From Actinoallomurus iriomotensis (GTDB taxonomy: Bacteria; Actinomycetota; Actinomycetes; Streptosporangiales; Streptosporangiaceae): DNA of 64,000 nt. The translations under genes were made by a program, and so were the position numbers. Positions 41,057 to 49,867 of the stretch are shown here, in pieces. Positions within the stretch are counted from its first letter, which is position 1. Each line of letters begins with the position of its first letter. Under the pieces are notes generated by a model that was not told where the DNA came from, did no database searches, and saw only the letters and a list, made by a program, of their open reading frames with translations. Location of the stretch: the NCBI RefSeq assembly GCF_030269445.1, contig NZ_BSTJ01000003.1:434001-498000 (forward strand), given 5' to 3'.

Positions 41057-42030
41057 AGATCTCCGTCGTCATCTGCGCCTACACCGAAGACCGCTGGGAC
41101 GACGTGCTGGCCGCCGTCGCCTCCGTACGCGCCCAGAGCCTCGCGGCGCACGAGGTGATCGTCGTGGTCGACCACAATCCGGCGCTGCTCGGCCGTCTCC
41201 GGCCGGCGCTGCCGGACGTCAAGGTCATCCCCAACTCCGGGCCGCGGGGACTGTCCGGGGGCAAGAACACCGGCGTCGCGGCGTCGGCCGGCGACGTCGT
41301 GGCCTTCCTCGACGACGACGCGACCGCCGAGGCCGGCTGGCTGTCGGCGATGGCGGGCGGCTACGACGACGCGAACGTCGCCGGGGTCGGCGGCCTGACC
41401 CTTCCCCGGTGGGACGGCGTGGCTCCTCGCTGGTTCCCCGAGGAGTTCGCCTGGGTCGTCGGGTGCACCTACCGGGGCATGGACCGCGGGCCGATCCGCA
41501 ACCTCATGGGCGGCAACGCCTCGTTCCGGCGCGAGGTCTTCGACGTGGCCGGCGGCTTCCGCAGCGGCATCGGGCGTACGGCGGGCGGGCGGCCGCTCGG
41601 CTGCGAGGAGACCGAGTTCTGCATCCGCCTGCGGCAGGCCGCCCCCGAGACCGTCCTGCTGTACGACGACAACGCGGTGATCTGGCACCGGGTCCCGGCC
41701 GAACGCGCGCGCTTCGCCTACTTCCGCAGCCGCTGCTACGCCGAGGGACTGTCGAAGGCGCTGGTGACGCGGAGCGTGGGAGTCGGCGACGGCCTGGCCA
41801 GCGAACGCCGGCACGCCGTGGTGGCGCTGCCCCGCGGTGTCGCCCGCGGACTGCGCGCCGCGGTCACCGGCGACCCGTCGGGGCTCGGTCGCGCGGCCTC
41901 GATCGTCGCCGGGCTGGCGTTCACGACGTTCGGCTACGCCGCCGGGTCGCTCCTGGCGCGCGACGGCCACCCGCCGTCGATGAGCATCCGCACCGGCCGG
42001 GGGGGCCGGCGCGAACGGGAGGCACAGTGA
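41053..42030 (+). CDS. Family-2 glycosyltransferase
   Basis: The 325-residue GT-A enzyme begins MKISVVICAYTEDR, with VVDHNPALLGRL and the metal-binding AFLDDDATAEAGW. An acceptor region NLMGGNASFRREVF and a catalytic-base region CEETEFCIRLRQ follow. It is a cytoplasmic or membrane-associated chain-building enzyme of the glycan operon. The GTG start overlaps the previous stop (GTGA). Confidence 0.9.
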   Translation: MKISVVICAYTEDRWDDVLAAVASVRAQSLAAHEVIVVVDHNPALLGRLRPALPDVKVIPNSGPRGLSGGKNTGVAASAGDVVAFLDDDATAEAGWLSAMAGGYDDANVAGVGGLTLPRWDGVAPRWFPEEFAWVVGCTYRGMDRGPIRNLMGGNASFRREVFDVAGGFRSGIGRTAGGRPLGCEETEFCIRLRQAAPETVLLYDDNAVIWHRVPAERARFAYFRSRCYAEGLSKALVTRSVGVGDGLASERRHAVVALPRGVARGLRAAVTGDPSGLGRAASIVAGLAFTTFGYAAGSLLARDGHPPSMSIRTGRGGRREREAQ

Positions 42031-42794
42031 ACGACGCGACACGAGCCGGCGTGGTGCCGGTGCTGATGTACCACTCGATCGGCGGCTCCGACCGCCTGGC
42101 CGTACGGCCCGAGGCGTTCGCCGAGCAGCTGGCCTGGCTCAAGGAGCGCGGCTACACGCCGCTGCCGTTCGGCGAGCGCACGCGCCCCGCCGTACGCCCC
42201 GTGGTGATCACTTTCGACGACGGCTACGCCGACTTCCACGAGCACGCGCTGCCGGTGCTCGACCGGTACGGCTTCGCCGCGACGCTGTTCGTGACGACGG
42301 GCTGGCTGCACGACGCCGGACCACACGCGGCGGGGGCGCCACCCGGACGCATGCTCACCTGGCGGCAGACCGCGGAGGTCGCCGCCACCGGAGTGGAGAT
42401 CGGCGCGCACGGGCACAGCCACGCGCAGCTCGACCAGCTCGGCGAGGAGGCCCTGCGCGAGGAGCTGCGGCGCAGCCGCGGGCTCCTGGAGGAGCGGCTC
42501 CGCCGCCCGGTGCGCACGATGGCCTACCCGTACGGCTACTCCAGCGCGCGGGTGCGCCGCGAGGTGCGCGCCTGCGGCTACACCTCCGCCTGCGCGGTGG
42601 CCAACGCGGTCATGACCGGGCGGCACGAACGCTTCGCCGTGCCCCGGCTGACCGTACGCGCCACGACCACTCTCGACGGTTTCGAACGGGCCCTCGAAGG
42701 CCGGGGATACCGCGCCGATCACGTGCTGACCAAGGGATACGCCGTCGTACGCCGGTCCCGGTACGCCGCCCGGCGGTTGCGGGGAGTCGCGTGA
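42027..42794 (+). CDS. Polysaccharide deacetylase (NodB homology domain)
   Basis: The 255-residue protein has the NodB motifs: VPVLMYHSIGG, the metal/catalytic ITFDDGYADFHEHALPVL (motif 1, Asp-Asp pair), GAHGHSHAQLDQL (motif 2, His-x3-His) and MAYPYGYSS (motif 3). It removes N- or O-acetyl groups from a glycan with a divalent metal. No signal peptide is seen, so it may act on lipid-linked intermediates inside the cell. Its GTG start overlaps the preceding glycosyltransferase. Confidence 0.92.
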   Translation: MNDATRAGVVPVLMYHSIGGSDRLAVRPEAFAEQLAWLKERGYTPLPFGERTRPAVRPVVITFDDGYADFHEHALPVLDRYGFAATLFVTTGWLHDAGPHAAGAPPGRMLTWRQTAEVAATGVEIGAHGHSHAQLDQLGEEALREELRRSRGLLEERLRRPVRTMAYPYGYSSARVRREVRACGYTSACAVANAVMTGRHERFAVPRLTVRATTTLDGFERALEGRGYRADHVLTKGYAVVRRSRYAARRLRGVA

Positions 42795-45700
42795 CGCGGC
42801 CGCGGGTGCTTGCGCGTTCGCGGGAGGACACGAGACTGAAGCGCATGATGGCGCTCCGGGGTGAGCTGTCCAACCCGCTGTTCCGCAACGCGTACGCACT
42901 CATGATCAACGGCGGCCTGACCGGCGCCCTGGGCCTCGGCTACTGGCTCCTCGCCGCGCGGATCTACGACCCCGCCGAGGTGGGGCGGCAGTCCGCGCAG
43001 AACCAGGCGATGATGTTCCTCGGCGGGCTGACCGCGCTGAACTTCATCCTCATGCGGTTCATCCCCGAGATGGGCCCGCGCACCCGCGCCCTCGCGCTGC
43101 GCACCTACCTCGCCGGCGTGCTGGCGGCGGCCACCCTCGCCGTGGGGTTCCTGCTGACGCTGCGCTGGTGGGGCCCGTCGTTCTCGCGCCTGGCCACTCC
43201 GCGCCACGGGCTGTTCTTCGTGCTGGCGGTCGTGTCCTGGAGCCTGTTCACCGCGCAGGACGGCCTGCTCACCGGGCTGCGGCGGGCGACCTGGGTGCTG
43301 GGCAAGAACACCCTGTTCGCGTGCCTGAAGGTGATGCTGCTGGTGGCGCTGGCGAGCGCGCTGCCGGGCGACGGGATCACGGTGTCGTGGGTGGTCTCCG
43401 CGGTCGCGCTGCTGCTGCCGGTCGAGGCGCTCGTGCAGCGGCGGCTCATCCCCCGCCACGTCGAGGAGACGAGCGGCGACCGGCCGATCCCCTCGGGCGG
43501 GCAGATCGGGCGTTACCTCGCCGGCGACTACACCGGCACGCTCTTCTACTACGCGCTGTGCAACCTGGTGCCGGTCGTCGTCGCGACCACGCTCTCGGCC
43601 AGCGACAACGCGTACTTCTACATGGCCTGGGTGCTCGGCGCGACGGTCGACGTGCTCGCCGTGAACATGGCGATGTCGCTGACGGTCGAGGGCGCGTTCG
43701 ACGTCGACGGGCTGGCCGTCGCCACCCGTTCCGCGATGCGGCGGATGGCGCTGATCCTCGTGCCGATCACCGCGGTGATCTTCTTCGGCGCCGGACCCGG
43801 CCTGTCGCTGTTCGGCCCCGGTTACGCCGAGCAGGGCGCCCCGCTGCTGCGCCTGCTCGCGCTCGCGGCGCTGCCGAAGGCCCTGATCGAGCTGTTCATC
43901 GGGGTGTTGCGGGTGCAGCGCCGGGCCCGCCTCATCGCCCTGCTGCAGGCCGTGCGCTTCGCGGGCGTCCTGGCGCTCGTGCTCCTGCTCAGCGACCGGC
44001 ACGACGTCGCCGGTCCCGGTTTCGCCGTGCTGGCCGTCACCGTCGCGATCGCCGTGGCCGTGCTGCCCGCGCTGCTGCGCGCCGTCAAGCCGATCCCGGT
44101 CGCGCCGGTCGTCCTGCACGAGGACGACGAGGACACGCTCGCCCGGCCGGTGCCGCTCGCCCAGTCGGGAACCTCGGTGAGCATCGTGCGGGACGAGCCC
44201 GGCGAGCCGGGCGACCTGCCGGAATCGGTCGAACCGGCGGGCCGGCGGCCGTGGGGCGCCGCGCTCGCCTGGGTGCTGTTCCTGACCGGCCTCGGCCTCT
44301 ACTGGGTGCCGCTGCGCCACGTGAACATGCTGCGCATGGACGGGTACGGCCTGGTGTCCGTGCTCCCGGTCGCGACGTTCGTCGGCGGCGGGCTGCTCGT
44401 CGTGGCGTTCATGTTCACGCTCTGGCTGCGCCGCCAGTACCGCGTGCTGCTGTTCCTCCAGCTCGTGGCGATCATCGTGTCGCTGCACGGCCTGGCGCCC
44501 GCCCTCGAGACGTACGCCCGGCCGGAGACGGCCTGGCAGCACAACGGGTTCGTGGAGTACATCGGCCGCACCGGCGCCGCCGACTACGCGCTCGACGCGC
44601 GGTTCAGCTGGCCGGGCTTCTTCGCGCTGATCGCGTTCGTCACGCGCGTCGCCGGGGTGCACAACCTCGAACCGCTTCTGCACTGGGCGCCGGTGGCGAG
44701 CCAGCTGCTCTACCTCGCGCCGATGTACCTCATCCTCCGGGTGATGCGGGCGAACTGGCGGGCCCAGTGGCTCGCCGTCTGGCTGTTCGCCGCGGCGGAC
44801 TGGGTCGGCCAGGACTACTTCTCGCCGCAGGGCTTCGGCTACCTGCTGTACCTGGTGTTCATCGGCATCCTGCTCAACTGGTTCCGCCCGCAGAGCCGGC
44901 GGTCGGCGTGGGCGGCGGGCGGAGGGCGGCTGCGCTCGTTCTTCCGCGGCCCGTTCGCCCCCGGTGAGCGCCCGCCCGCCGAGAGCTCGGTCGGTGAGCG
45001 TACGGTCCTGCTGTTCATCCTGGTCGTGGTGTTCGCCGTCACGACCGCCAGCCACCAGCTGACCCCGTTCCTGATCCTGTTCGTGTGCGGCGCGCTCGTG
45101 CTCGTACGGCGGAGCACGCTGCGCGGCCTGCCGATCCTGCTCGGCGTCATGGTGGCCGCGTGGGTGAGCTTCATGACCACGGCGTACTGGGCCGGGCACG
45201 TCGGCGACCTGTTCTCGGGCATGGGCGCGCTCCTGTCGAACCTCACCGGCGGCGTCGCGGGCCGGGTCAGCAGCGGCAGCGTGAGCCTCGCGACGGTGCA
45301 GACGGGCCGGATCCTGATCGCCGCCACCGTCATGATCGTCGCCGCGCTCGGCCTGCTGCGGCGCCGGCTGCGGCGGATCGACGACCGGGTGGCACTGGTC
45401 CTGCTGGCCGTGCCGTTCCTCGCGGCGGGCCTGCAGAGCTACGGCGGCGAGATCGCGCTGCGGGTGTACCTGTTCGTGATCCCGGGCGCGTGCATCCTCG
45501 CGGCGTACCTGTTCTTCCCCACGACGTTCACGGCCCCGCGTCGTACGCTCGCGGTCCTCACCGCGACCGCCTGCGGGCTCGTCATCGCCGGCGGCTTCCT
45601 GTTCGTACGCTTCGGCAACGAGAACTTCGAGGAGGTGCACCCGGCCGACGTCCGCGCGTTCAACGCGATGCTGAGGGAGACGCCGCACAATGTGATCAAC

Positions 45701-46264
45701 GTGGTGTGGCTGGCCGACCCTGAGGACGACGCCGGATACTTCCCGATGATGCCGTGGGGCGCCACGAAGATGGAGCACTTCGACTACTCCGCCGTACGCG
45801 CTCCCGCCGACCCGTCCAACCTGACGGACATCGTGCAGGCGTTGCTGGACCGGCCGGGCGGCTACTTCATCACGACGAGCGGCAACGAGGCGTACAACCA
45901 CTTCAACTACGGCCTGCCGCTGTCGTACGCCGACCGGATGCGCGCCGCGCTGGCGTCCTCGCCGCAGCTGCGCCCGGTCACGGTGAGCGAGGACGCGGCC
46001 GTGTACGCGCTGCGCCAGCCGCCGCCGGGCGCGTCACCGCCGCCCGCGCGCGCTCCGCACTTCGGTGTCCGGCACACGACGTGGACCCCGATCGGGCTGT
46101 GCGCGCTCCCGCTGCTGATCGTCATCCTGGTCGCCCGCGAGGTGCTGCGGATCCGGATCCGCCCGAATGAGACGTGGCGCCTGCAGCCGCTGACGGTGTG
46201 GTCCGGCTTCCTGGTCATCGTCCTCGCCGTCGTCATCGTCGAGCGATTCCTGGTATTGGGGTAG
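42791..46264 (+). CDS. Flippase-like MATE domain fused to large membrane glycosyltransferase-like region
   Basis: The 1,157-residue polytopic protein appears to be two modules. Residues about 25-430 resemble a polysaccharide flippase (Wzx/MurJ-like) with about 12 helices. After a charged linker (about 435-480) comes a second set of about 12 helices with GT-C-like features, for example RMDGYGLVSVLPV and WVGQDYFSPQGFGYLLYL. A soluble domain follows (about 950-1080, FEEVHPADVRAFNAML ... YFITTSGNEAYNHF), then two final helices. One chain could thus flip and modify a lipid-linked glycan. The GTG start overlaps the deacetylase stop. Confidence 0.78.
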   Translation: MTRPRVLARSREDTRLKRMMALRGELSNPLFRNAYALMINGGLTGALGLGYWLLAARIYDPAEVGRQSAQNQAMMFLGGLTALNFILMRFIPEMGPRTRALALRTYLAGVLAAATLAVGFLLTLRWWGPSFSRLATPRHGLFFVLAVVSWSLFTAQDGLLTGLRRATWVLGKNTLFACLKVMLLVALASALPGDGITVSWVVSAVALLLPVEALVQRRLIPRHVEETSGDRPIPSGGQIGRYLAGDYTGTLFYYALCNLVPVVVATTLSASDNAYFYMAWVLGATVDVLAVNMAMSLTVEGAFDVDGLAVATRSAMRRMALILVPITAVIFFGAGPGLSLFGPGYAEQGAPLLRLLALAALPKALIELFIGVLRVQRRARLIALLQAVRFAGVLALVLLLSDRHDVAGPGFAVLAVTVAIAVAVLPALLRAVKPIPVAPVVLHEDDEDTLARPVPLAQSGTSVSIVRDEPGEPGDLPESVEPAGRRPWGAALAWVLFLTGLGLYWVPLRHVNMLRMDGYGLVSVLPVATFVGGGLLVVAFMFTLWLRRQYRVLLFLQLVAIIVSLHGLAPALETYARPETAWQHNGFVEYIGRTGAADYALDARFSWPGFFALIAFVTRVAGVHNLEPLLHWAPVASQLLYLAPMYLILRVMRANWRAQWLAVWLFAAADWVGQDYFSPQGFGYLLYLVFIGILLNWFRPQSRRSAWAAGGGRLRSFFRGPFAPGERPPAESSVGERTVLLFILVVVFAVTTASHQLTPFLILFVCGALVLVRRSTLRGLPILLGVMVAAWVSFMTTAYWAGHVGDLFSGMGALLSNLTGGVAGRVSSGSVSLATVQTGRILIAATVMIVAALGLLRRRLRRIDDRVALVLLAVPFLAAGLQSYGGEIALRVYLFVIPGACILAAYLFFPTTFTAPRRTLAVLTATACGLVIAGGFLFVRFGNENFEEVHPADVRAFNAMLRETPHNVINVVWLADPEDDAGYFPMMPWGATKMEHFDYSAVRAPADPSNLTDIVQALLDRPGGYFITTSGNEAYNHFNYGLPLSYADRMRAALASSPQLRPVTVSEDAAVYALRQPPPGASPPPARAPHFGVRHTTWTPIGLCALPLLIVILVAREVLRIRIRPNETWRLQPLTVWSGFLVIVLAVVIVERFLVLG

Positions 46265-46266
46265 TG

Positions 46267-46653
46267 ATGCGCGCTCTGCTGCTGCTCGGCACTCCGGTGG
46301 TCGCCGGCCTGACCGGAGCGGCCCTCACACTGGCCGGGGTACGGTCGCCGGTGACCGGGCCGCTGACGCTGGTCTTCGTCCTGTACGTCCCGGCGCTCTG
46401 CGTGGCGCTGCTCCTGAGCGGCCTGGACCCCCTCGCACGGGCGATCGTGGCGGGCACGGCGGCCGTGGCGCTCGCGGGGGCGATCGCCGAGGTGATGCTG
46501 GTGACGGCGGGCTGGTCGCCGAGGGGCGGCGTCGTCGCGACCGCTCTCGCCTGCGCGGCCCTCGGCGTCGCCGCCGTCGTTCCGCGCCGCCGCTCCCGGC
46601 CGGTGGAGCCTGCCGCCGCCCCGTCCTCCACCGGCGCCGCCGGGGAGTCCTGA
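46267..46653 (+). CDS. Small membrane protein, end of glycan operon
   Basis: The 128-residue protein has four hydrophobic segments (about 3-24, 31-52, 60-83 and 90-107) and a short basic/Pro tail. It follows the flippase-fusion stop by 2 bp, and a GTG one codon upstream is an alternative start. No family is recognised. An accessory subunit of the glycan export machinery is plausible from position only. Confidence 0.7.
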   Translation: MRALLLLGTPVVAGLTGAALTLAGVRSPVTGPLTLVFVLYVPALCVALLLSGLDPLARAIVAGTAAVALAGAIAEVMLVTAGWSPRGGVVATALACAALGVAAVVPRRRSRPVEPAAAPSSTGAAGES

Positions 46654-46754
46654 CCACAAGGTTTCGTTCATAACGCTCAATTTCGGACATTGTGCGCTAG
46701 CTCGTACGATAAGCGGCTAGATCTCTCATTTCAGCAATTCGCTGCCCTTTATTG

Positions 46755-46815
46755 TCATCTTACCTTGTGATTATCTTGCCGAGAAAGGGGCGGGGAATGC
46801 TATAAAGCACGGCAC
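46755..46815 (+). promoter_or_regulatory. Conserved promoter block, small secreted family gene 1
   Basis: The block reads TCATCTTACC, then 5 bp, then GATTATCTTGCC, and about 13 bp later GGGGAATGCTATAAAGCAC. The same order and spacing recur upstream of family genes 3 (48492) and 6 (50603). TTGCC and TATAAA are candidate -35/-10 parts. Confidence 0.65.
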
Positions 46816-46841
46816 CGTTCCTGGACATTCAGGGAGTGCCG
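46810..46841 (+). promoter_or_regulatory. 5' leader hairpin, family gene 1
   Basis: CGGCAC (46810) pairs with GTGCCG (46836-46841), with an inner CCTG/CAGG pairing. It lies just after the promoter block and about 46 bp before the start codon. Equivalent hairpins occur at 49117 and 50658. Confidence 0.6.
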
Positions 46842-46887
46842 GCTCGTGAGGGCCATTGTGCCATTCCGACCAAAAAAGGAGACCGAC

Positions 46888-47217
46888 GTGCTGAAGAAGA
46901 CGTGCGCCATCGGTGGTCTGCTTCTCACCACCGCCGCCGGCGCTCTGCTTACTAGCTCGCCCGCGTCTGCTCAGGTTCCAACGTGGGGCGGTGGCTGCTG
47001 TGGCGCCCACAGTTCCTTCCGCCACTTCTCTCGGCACCACAACCGTAACTGGAACGGCAACGAGAACTCGAACCTGAACCACATCCGGCTCCATCTCAAC
47101 AACCGGAACAACAACATCGCCGTCGCCACGACCGGCCGCGGCCGCCGTGGCGGTGACGACGACGGTCTCGGCCTGGGCCTCGGCGGCGGTCTCGGCGTCG
47201 GGGGCTTCGACGACTGA
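46888..47217 (+). CDS. Small secreted Asn-rich protein, family member 1
   Basis: The 109-residue preprotein starts at a GTG with AAAAGGAGA 5-6 bp upstream. The signal peptide MLKKTCAIGGLLLTT... ends SPASA before QVPTWGGGCCG. The mature core is HHNRNWNGNENSNLNHIRLHLNNRNNNIAVA. The tail is Gly/Asp-rich (GDDDGLGLGLGGGLGVGG). The core is polar, basic and dominated by Asn, His and Arg. It contains one vicinal Cys pair. First of seven tandem paralogs. Function unknown; a cell-surface or matrix role is inferred from export and tandem amplification. Confidence 0.82.
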   Translation: MLKKTCAIGGLLLTTAAGALLTSSPASAQVPTWGGGCCGAHSSFRHFSRHHNRNWNGNENSNLNHIRLHLNNRNNNIAVATTGRGRRGGDDDGLGLGLGGGLGVGGFDD

Positions 47218-47316
47218 CCCAGGGACGGCGGACGCCGCTGTCACTCCAGCCGCGTCGCGACTCCTCACATGAGGCGGCGGACCAGCCGCTGAGTCGCCGA
47301 GTCGCCCGCGAACATC

Positions 47317-47344
47317 GGGCGCCGGGGTGACGACTCCGGCGCCC
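47317..47344 (+). terminator. Family-type terminator after member 1
   Basis: GGGCGCCGGGG pairs with CTCCGGCGCCC around a short loop. The same hairpin recurs at 48430, 50547, 51146 and 51848. Confidence 0.8.
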
Positions 47345-47383
47345 TTCGCTCGCTACCGCGAGCACCGAGGTAAGGGGGCAGAC

Positions 47384-48415
47384 GTGCTCAAAAAGACAAA
47401 GGCCTCTATCCCGCTGGCCGTCGCCGCAGCCGCCGGCGCTCCGCTCACCAGCACACCGGTGTACGCCCTGACGAATCTCCTGCAAGGCCGACCCAGCCAC
47501 CACCGTCACGGCCACCGCCTCCACGACGGAAACCGACACCACCCCCGCGCGTACGGCGGGAACGGCAACCGGCTGCAGTCCCTGATCGTCCGCCTCAGCC
47601 CCCGAGAAGCCCGGCCCACGACGGCCTCCAGGCCCACGATGCCGATCACGGGTAACCGGCCGAAAACCGGCGCAGACGCTCCGCCCACGAACGCAAGCCC
47701 AGCCACGGCCACCGACACCCCACCCAGCGGGCCCACAGACCCAGGCGCCACACGCCCCGACACCACAGGTGCGGGCACTGCCCACCCCGCCACCACGACC
47801 ACCCCACCCGGCGAACCCACAGACCCAGGCGCCACACGCCCCGACACCCCAAGCACGGGCACTGCCCACCCCACCACCACGACCACCCCACCGAGCGAAC
47901 CCACAGGCTCAGACCTCGCACAACCCGGCACCGCATACGCGGGCAACACAGAGCTGGGCACCGCAGGTGGACGTAGCAGGCAGCCAAGCGCCGACAGCGC
48001 GCACCCCGACATTGTGGTCACCCCGGCCAGCGGGCCCACCGACACAAGCCCCACGCATCCCTCCACCACACGCGCGGGCAACGCACGCCCCGCCGCCACA
48101 GACAGAGCCAACACACGGCCAAGCACCGGCAGGGCACATCTCAGCATTGCGGCCACTCCGGTCAGCGGACCTACCGGCCCCGTACGTGCAGGCAGCGCGC
48201 GGGTAAGCGTCACAGGGGGTGGCCGTACAGATTCCGGTACGGCGGGTGTGGGCGTGGGCGGGCTCGACCCGGGAACCGCTGGAGCGACGCGGGCGCCGGC
48301 CGGGGACCCGTCGGGTCACCTTCCCCCTGAAGTGGGCTCGGTCGGTCCTGGAGCGGCCTTCGCTCCCTCGCCGGCTCCATTTCGGCGGCGGCCACAAAAG
48401 CCGCCAAATTCCTAG
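47384..48415 (+). CDS. Diverged family member 2 with long Thr/Pro-rich tail
   Basis: The protein has 343 residues from the GTG that aligns with the other starts (VLKKTKASIPLAV). A signal peptide is present. The Asn-rich core has decayed to HRHGHRLHDGNRHHPRAYGGNGNR. The rest is low complexity, with 28-residue repeats (PTDPGATRPDTTGAGTAHP and variants) rich in Thr/Pro, suggestive of a wall-spanning or glycosylated stalk. The last 60 residues read poorly. The frame may have taken over an originally untranslated or frameshifted region. Confidence 0.55.
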   Translation: MLKKTKASIPLAVAAAAGAPLTSTPVYALTNLLQGRPSHHRHGHRLHDGNRHHPRAYGGNGNRLQSLIVRLSPREARPTTASRPTMPITGNRPKTGADAPPTNASPATATDTPPSGPTDPGATRPDTTGAGTAHPATTTTPPGEPTDPGATRPDTPSTGTAHPTTTTTPPSEPTGSDLAQPGTAYAGNTELGTAGGRSRQPSADSAHPDIVVTPASGPTDTSPTHPSTTRAGNARPAATDRANTRPSTGRAHLSIAATPVSGPTGPVRAGSARVSVTGGGRTDSGTAGVGVGGLDPGTAGATRAPAGDPSGHLPPEVGSVGPGAAFAPSPAPFRRRPQKPPNS

Positions 48416-48429
48416 AATCCGCGTATTTC

Positions 48430-48457
48430 GGGCGTCGGAGTAAATACTCCGGAGCCC
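48430..48457 (+). terminator. Family-type terminator after member 2 (imperfect)
   Basis: GGGCGTCGGAG faces ACTCCGGAGCCC with two mismatches. The hairpin otherwise matches the family terminator. Confidence 0.6.
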
Positions 48458-48491
48458 GCTCACTTAGCACTACGTAAGCTCTTTATAAATA

Positions 48492-48552
48492 TCATCTTAC
48501 CCGTCGATTATCTTGCCCAGAAATCACCGGGGAATGTTAGAAAGCGCGGCAC
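48492..48552 (+). promoter_or_regulatory. Conserved promoter block, family gene 3
   Basis: TCATCTTACCCGTCGATTATC, then TTGCC, then GGGGAATGTTAGAAAGC and CGGCAC match the block at 46755 with the same spacing. Confidence 0.65.
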
Positions 48553-48622
48553 TCCCGGAAAGATCCGAGAGCGTCTATTCGCGAGATTCATCGCGCCGTT
48601 CCGACATAGAAGGAGATCGAAC

Positions 48623-48907
48623 GTGCTGAAGAAGACGGCCGCAGCTGCCGGCCTGATGATCACCGCGACCGCCGGCGTCCTCGCTACCTGCGCGCCCGCG
48701 TTCGCCGCGCCCGCGCTCGCCGGGCACTCCCAGACCCATCTGGTCGCGAACCACAACCGGAACTGGAATGGGAGCGAGAACGAGAACTTCAACCACATCC
48801 GGCTTCGCCTCCACAACCGCAACAACAACATCGCCGTCGCCCGGACGCGCGGCAACAACCGCCGCAACGATGGCGCTGAATTCATCAGGCCCAACGAAGG
48901 TGACTGA
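48623..48907 (+). CDS. Small secreted Asn-rich protein, family member 3
   Basis: The 94-residue preprotein has its GTG start after AGAAGGAGA. The signal peptide MLKKTAAAAGLMITATAG... is cleaved near AFAAPALAG. The core is NHNRNWNGSENENFNHIRLRLHNRNNNIAVART. The tail is short and polar (RGNNRRNDGAEF...). It lacks the WGGGCC segment of members 1, 4 and 6, so disulfides are not essential to the fold. This is the shortest clean version of the family. Confidence 0.85.
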   Translation: MLKKTAAAAGLMITATAGVLATCAPAFAAPALAGHSQTHLVANHNRNWNGSENENFNHIRLRLHNRNNNIAVARTRGNNRRNDGAEFIRPNEGD

Positions 48908-49035
48908 TATCAGCACCGCTAGGGACAAGTCGGACATCTCGGGGTAACAGTCCGTGTATTCGCGGGCCGCTCCAGCCAGTGACTCGCCCGCCTCGGAATT
49001 CGGGCACGGGCGCCACTTTCCCAAGCTCTCTTCGA

Positions 49036-49093
49036 CTTTAGCGGTACGCGGCCTCCGCGTCACGCGCCAAGCGTGGCCGTACTACCGCTAAAG
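49036..49093. repeat. 11-bp inverted repeat between members 3 and 4
   Basis: CTTTAGCGGTA (49036-49046) is the exact complement of TACCGCTAAAG (49083-49093), and inner CGGCC/GGCCG segments extend the pairing. It lies 129 bp after member 3 and may be its terminator in place of the usual family hairpin. Confidence 0.6.
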
Positions 49094-49116
49094 CACGAAG
49101 AGGACAGAAGAAAAGG

Positions 49117-49146
49117 CGGCACTCCTCGCGCCATCCAAGAGTGCCG
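49117..49146 (+). promoter_or_regulatory. 5' leader hairpin, family gene 4
   Basis: CGGCACTC pairs perfectly with GAGTGCCG over 8 bp with a 14-nt loop. The gene 6 leader has the same stem length and loop size but with C-G replacing T-A in one pair (CGGCGCTC/GAGCGCCG). Confidence 0.75.
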
Positions 49147-49192
49147 GCCCGCGAAAGCCATCGCACCATTCCGAGAAAGAAGGATATCGATC

Positions 49193-49867
49193 ATGCTCAA
49201 GAAGACGCTAACAGCTGGCGGTTTTCTAACCGTCGCAGCAGCCGGCGCCCTCATCGGCGGCAGCCTGCCCGCGTTCGGTCAGACCCCGATGTGGGGCGGC
49301 GGCTGCTGCGGTTCTCACTCCCGCACTCACATCTTCAATCACCACCGCAACCGGAACTGGAACGGGAGCGAGAACGAGGGCTTCAACCGAATCCGCCTCC
49401 ACATCCACAACCGCAACAACAACGTCGCCGTCGCCCGCACCAGTGCCAACCGTGATCCACTCGACGGTGTCATCGGTCGGTTCGGCGACGACGCGGCCGG
49501 TCCGCCTCCTCCGCCTCCTCCGCCCCCCGCAGGCGGCGGCAACGGCGGCGGTAACGGGCGCGGCAACGGCGGTGCCAACGGCCGCGGCAACGGGGGCGAC
49601 AACGGCGGCAGCAGCAACGCCGGAGCGCCGAGCGACAGCGGCATCGGAGCGCCCGAGGGCACCAATGGCGACGCGTCCGGCGACACCCGCGGACGTGGCG
49701 ACAACGCCGGCCGCAACGACGACGCCGGCCGCAATGACGACGCCGGCCGCGGTGACGACGCCGGACGTAATGACGACCCCGGGCGCAATGAGAACCACGG
49801 CAAGAGCGCCGGCCATGGCAAGAGCGGTGGGCACGGTAGAAACGGCGGCCACGGCAGACGCCGCTGA
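49193..49867 (+). CDS. Small secreted Asn-rich protein, family member 4, with long repetitive tail
   Basis: The 224-residue preprotein (ATG start after AGAAGGATA) has the signal peptide MLKKTLTAGGF..., ending PAFG before QTPMWGGGCCGSHS. The core is NRNWNGSENEGFNRIRLHIHNRNNNVAVART. The tail is a Pro run (9 Pro), then GGGNGGGNGRGNGG repeats, then DNAGRNDDAGRNDDAG repeats, then HGKSGGHGRNGGHGR. The tail is disordered and could reach through the wall or bind surfaces. The core is conserved while tails differ widely between members. Confidence 0.82.
   Translation: MLKKTLTAGGFLTVAAAGALIGGSLPAFGQTPMWGGGCCGSHSRTHIFNHHRNRNWNGSENEGFNRIRLHIHNRNNNVAVARTSANRDPLDGVIGRFGDDAAGPPPPPPPPPAGGGNGGGNGRGNGGANGRGNGGDNGGSSNAGAPSDSGIGAPEGTNGDASGDTRGRGDNAGRNDDAGRNDDAGRGDDAGRNDDPGRNENHGKSAGHGKSGGHGRNGGHGRRR

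Noticed and set aside
42719-45901. 1,060-codon minus-strand frame
   Set aside because: His/Arg/Glu/Gln-rich antisense of the flippase fusion, typical of high-GC shadow frames.
47720-47910. CRISPR-like repeats
   Set aside because: The 84-bp units are in-frame coding repeats without regular spacers.
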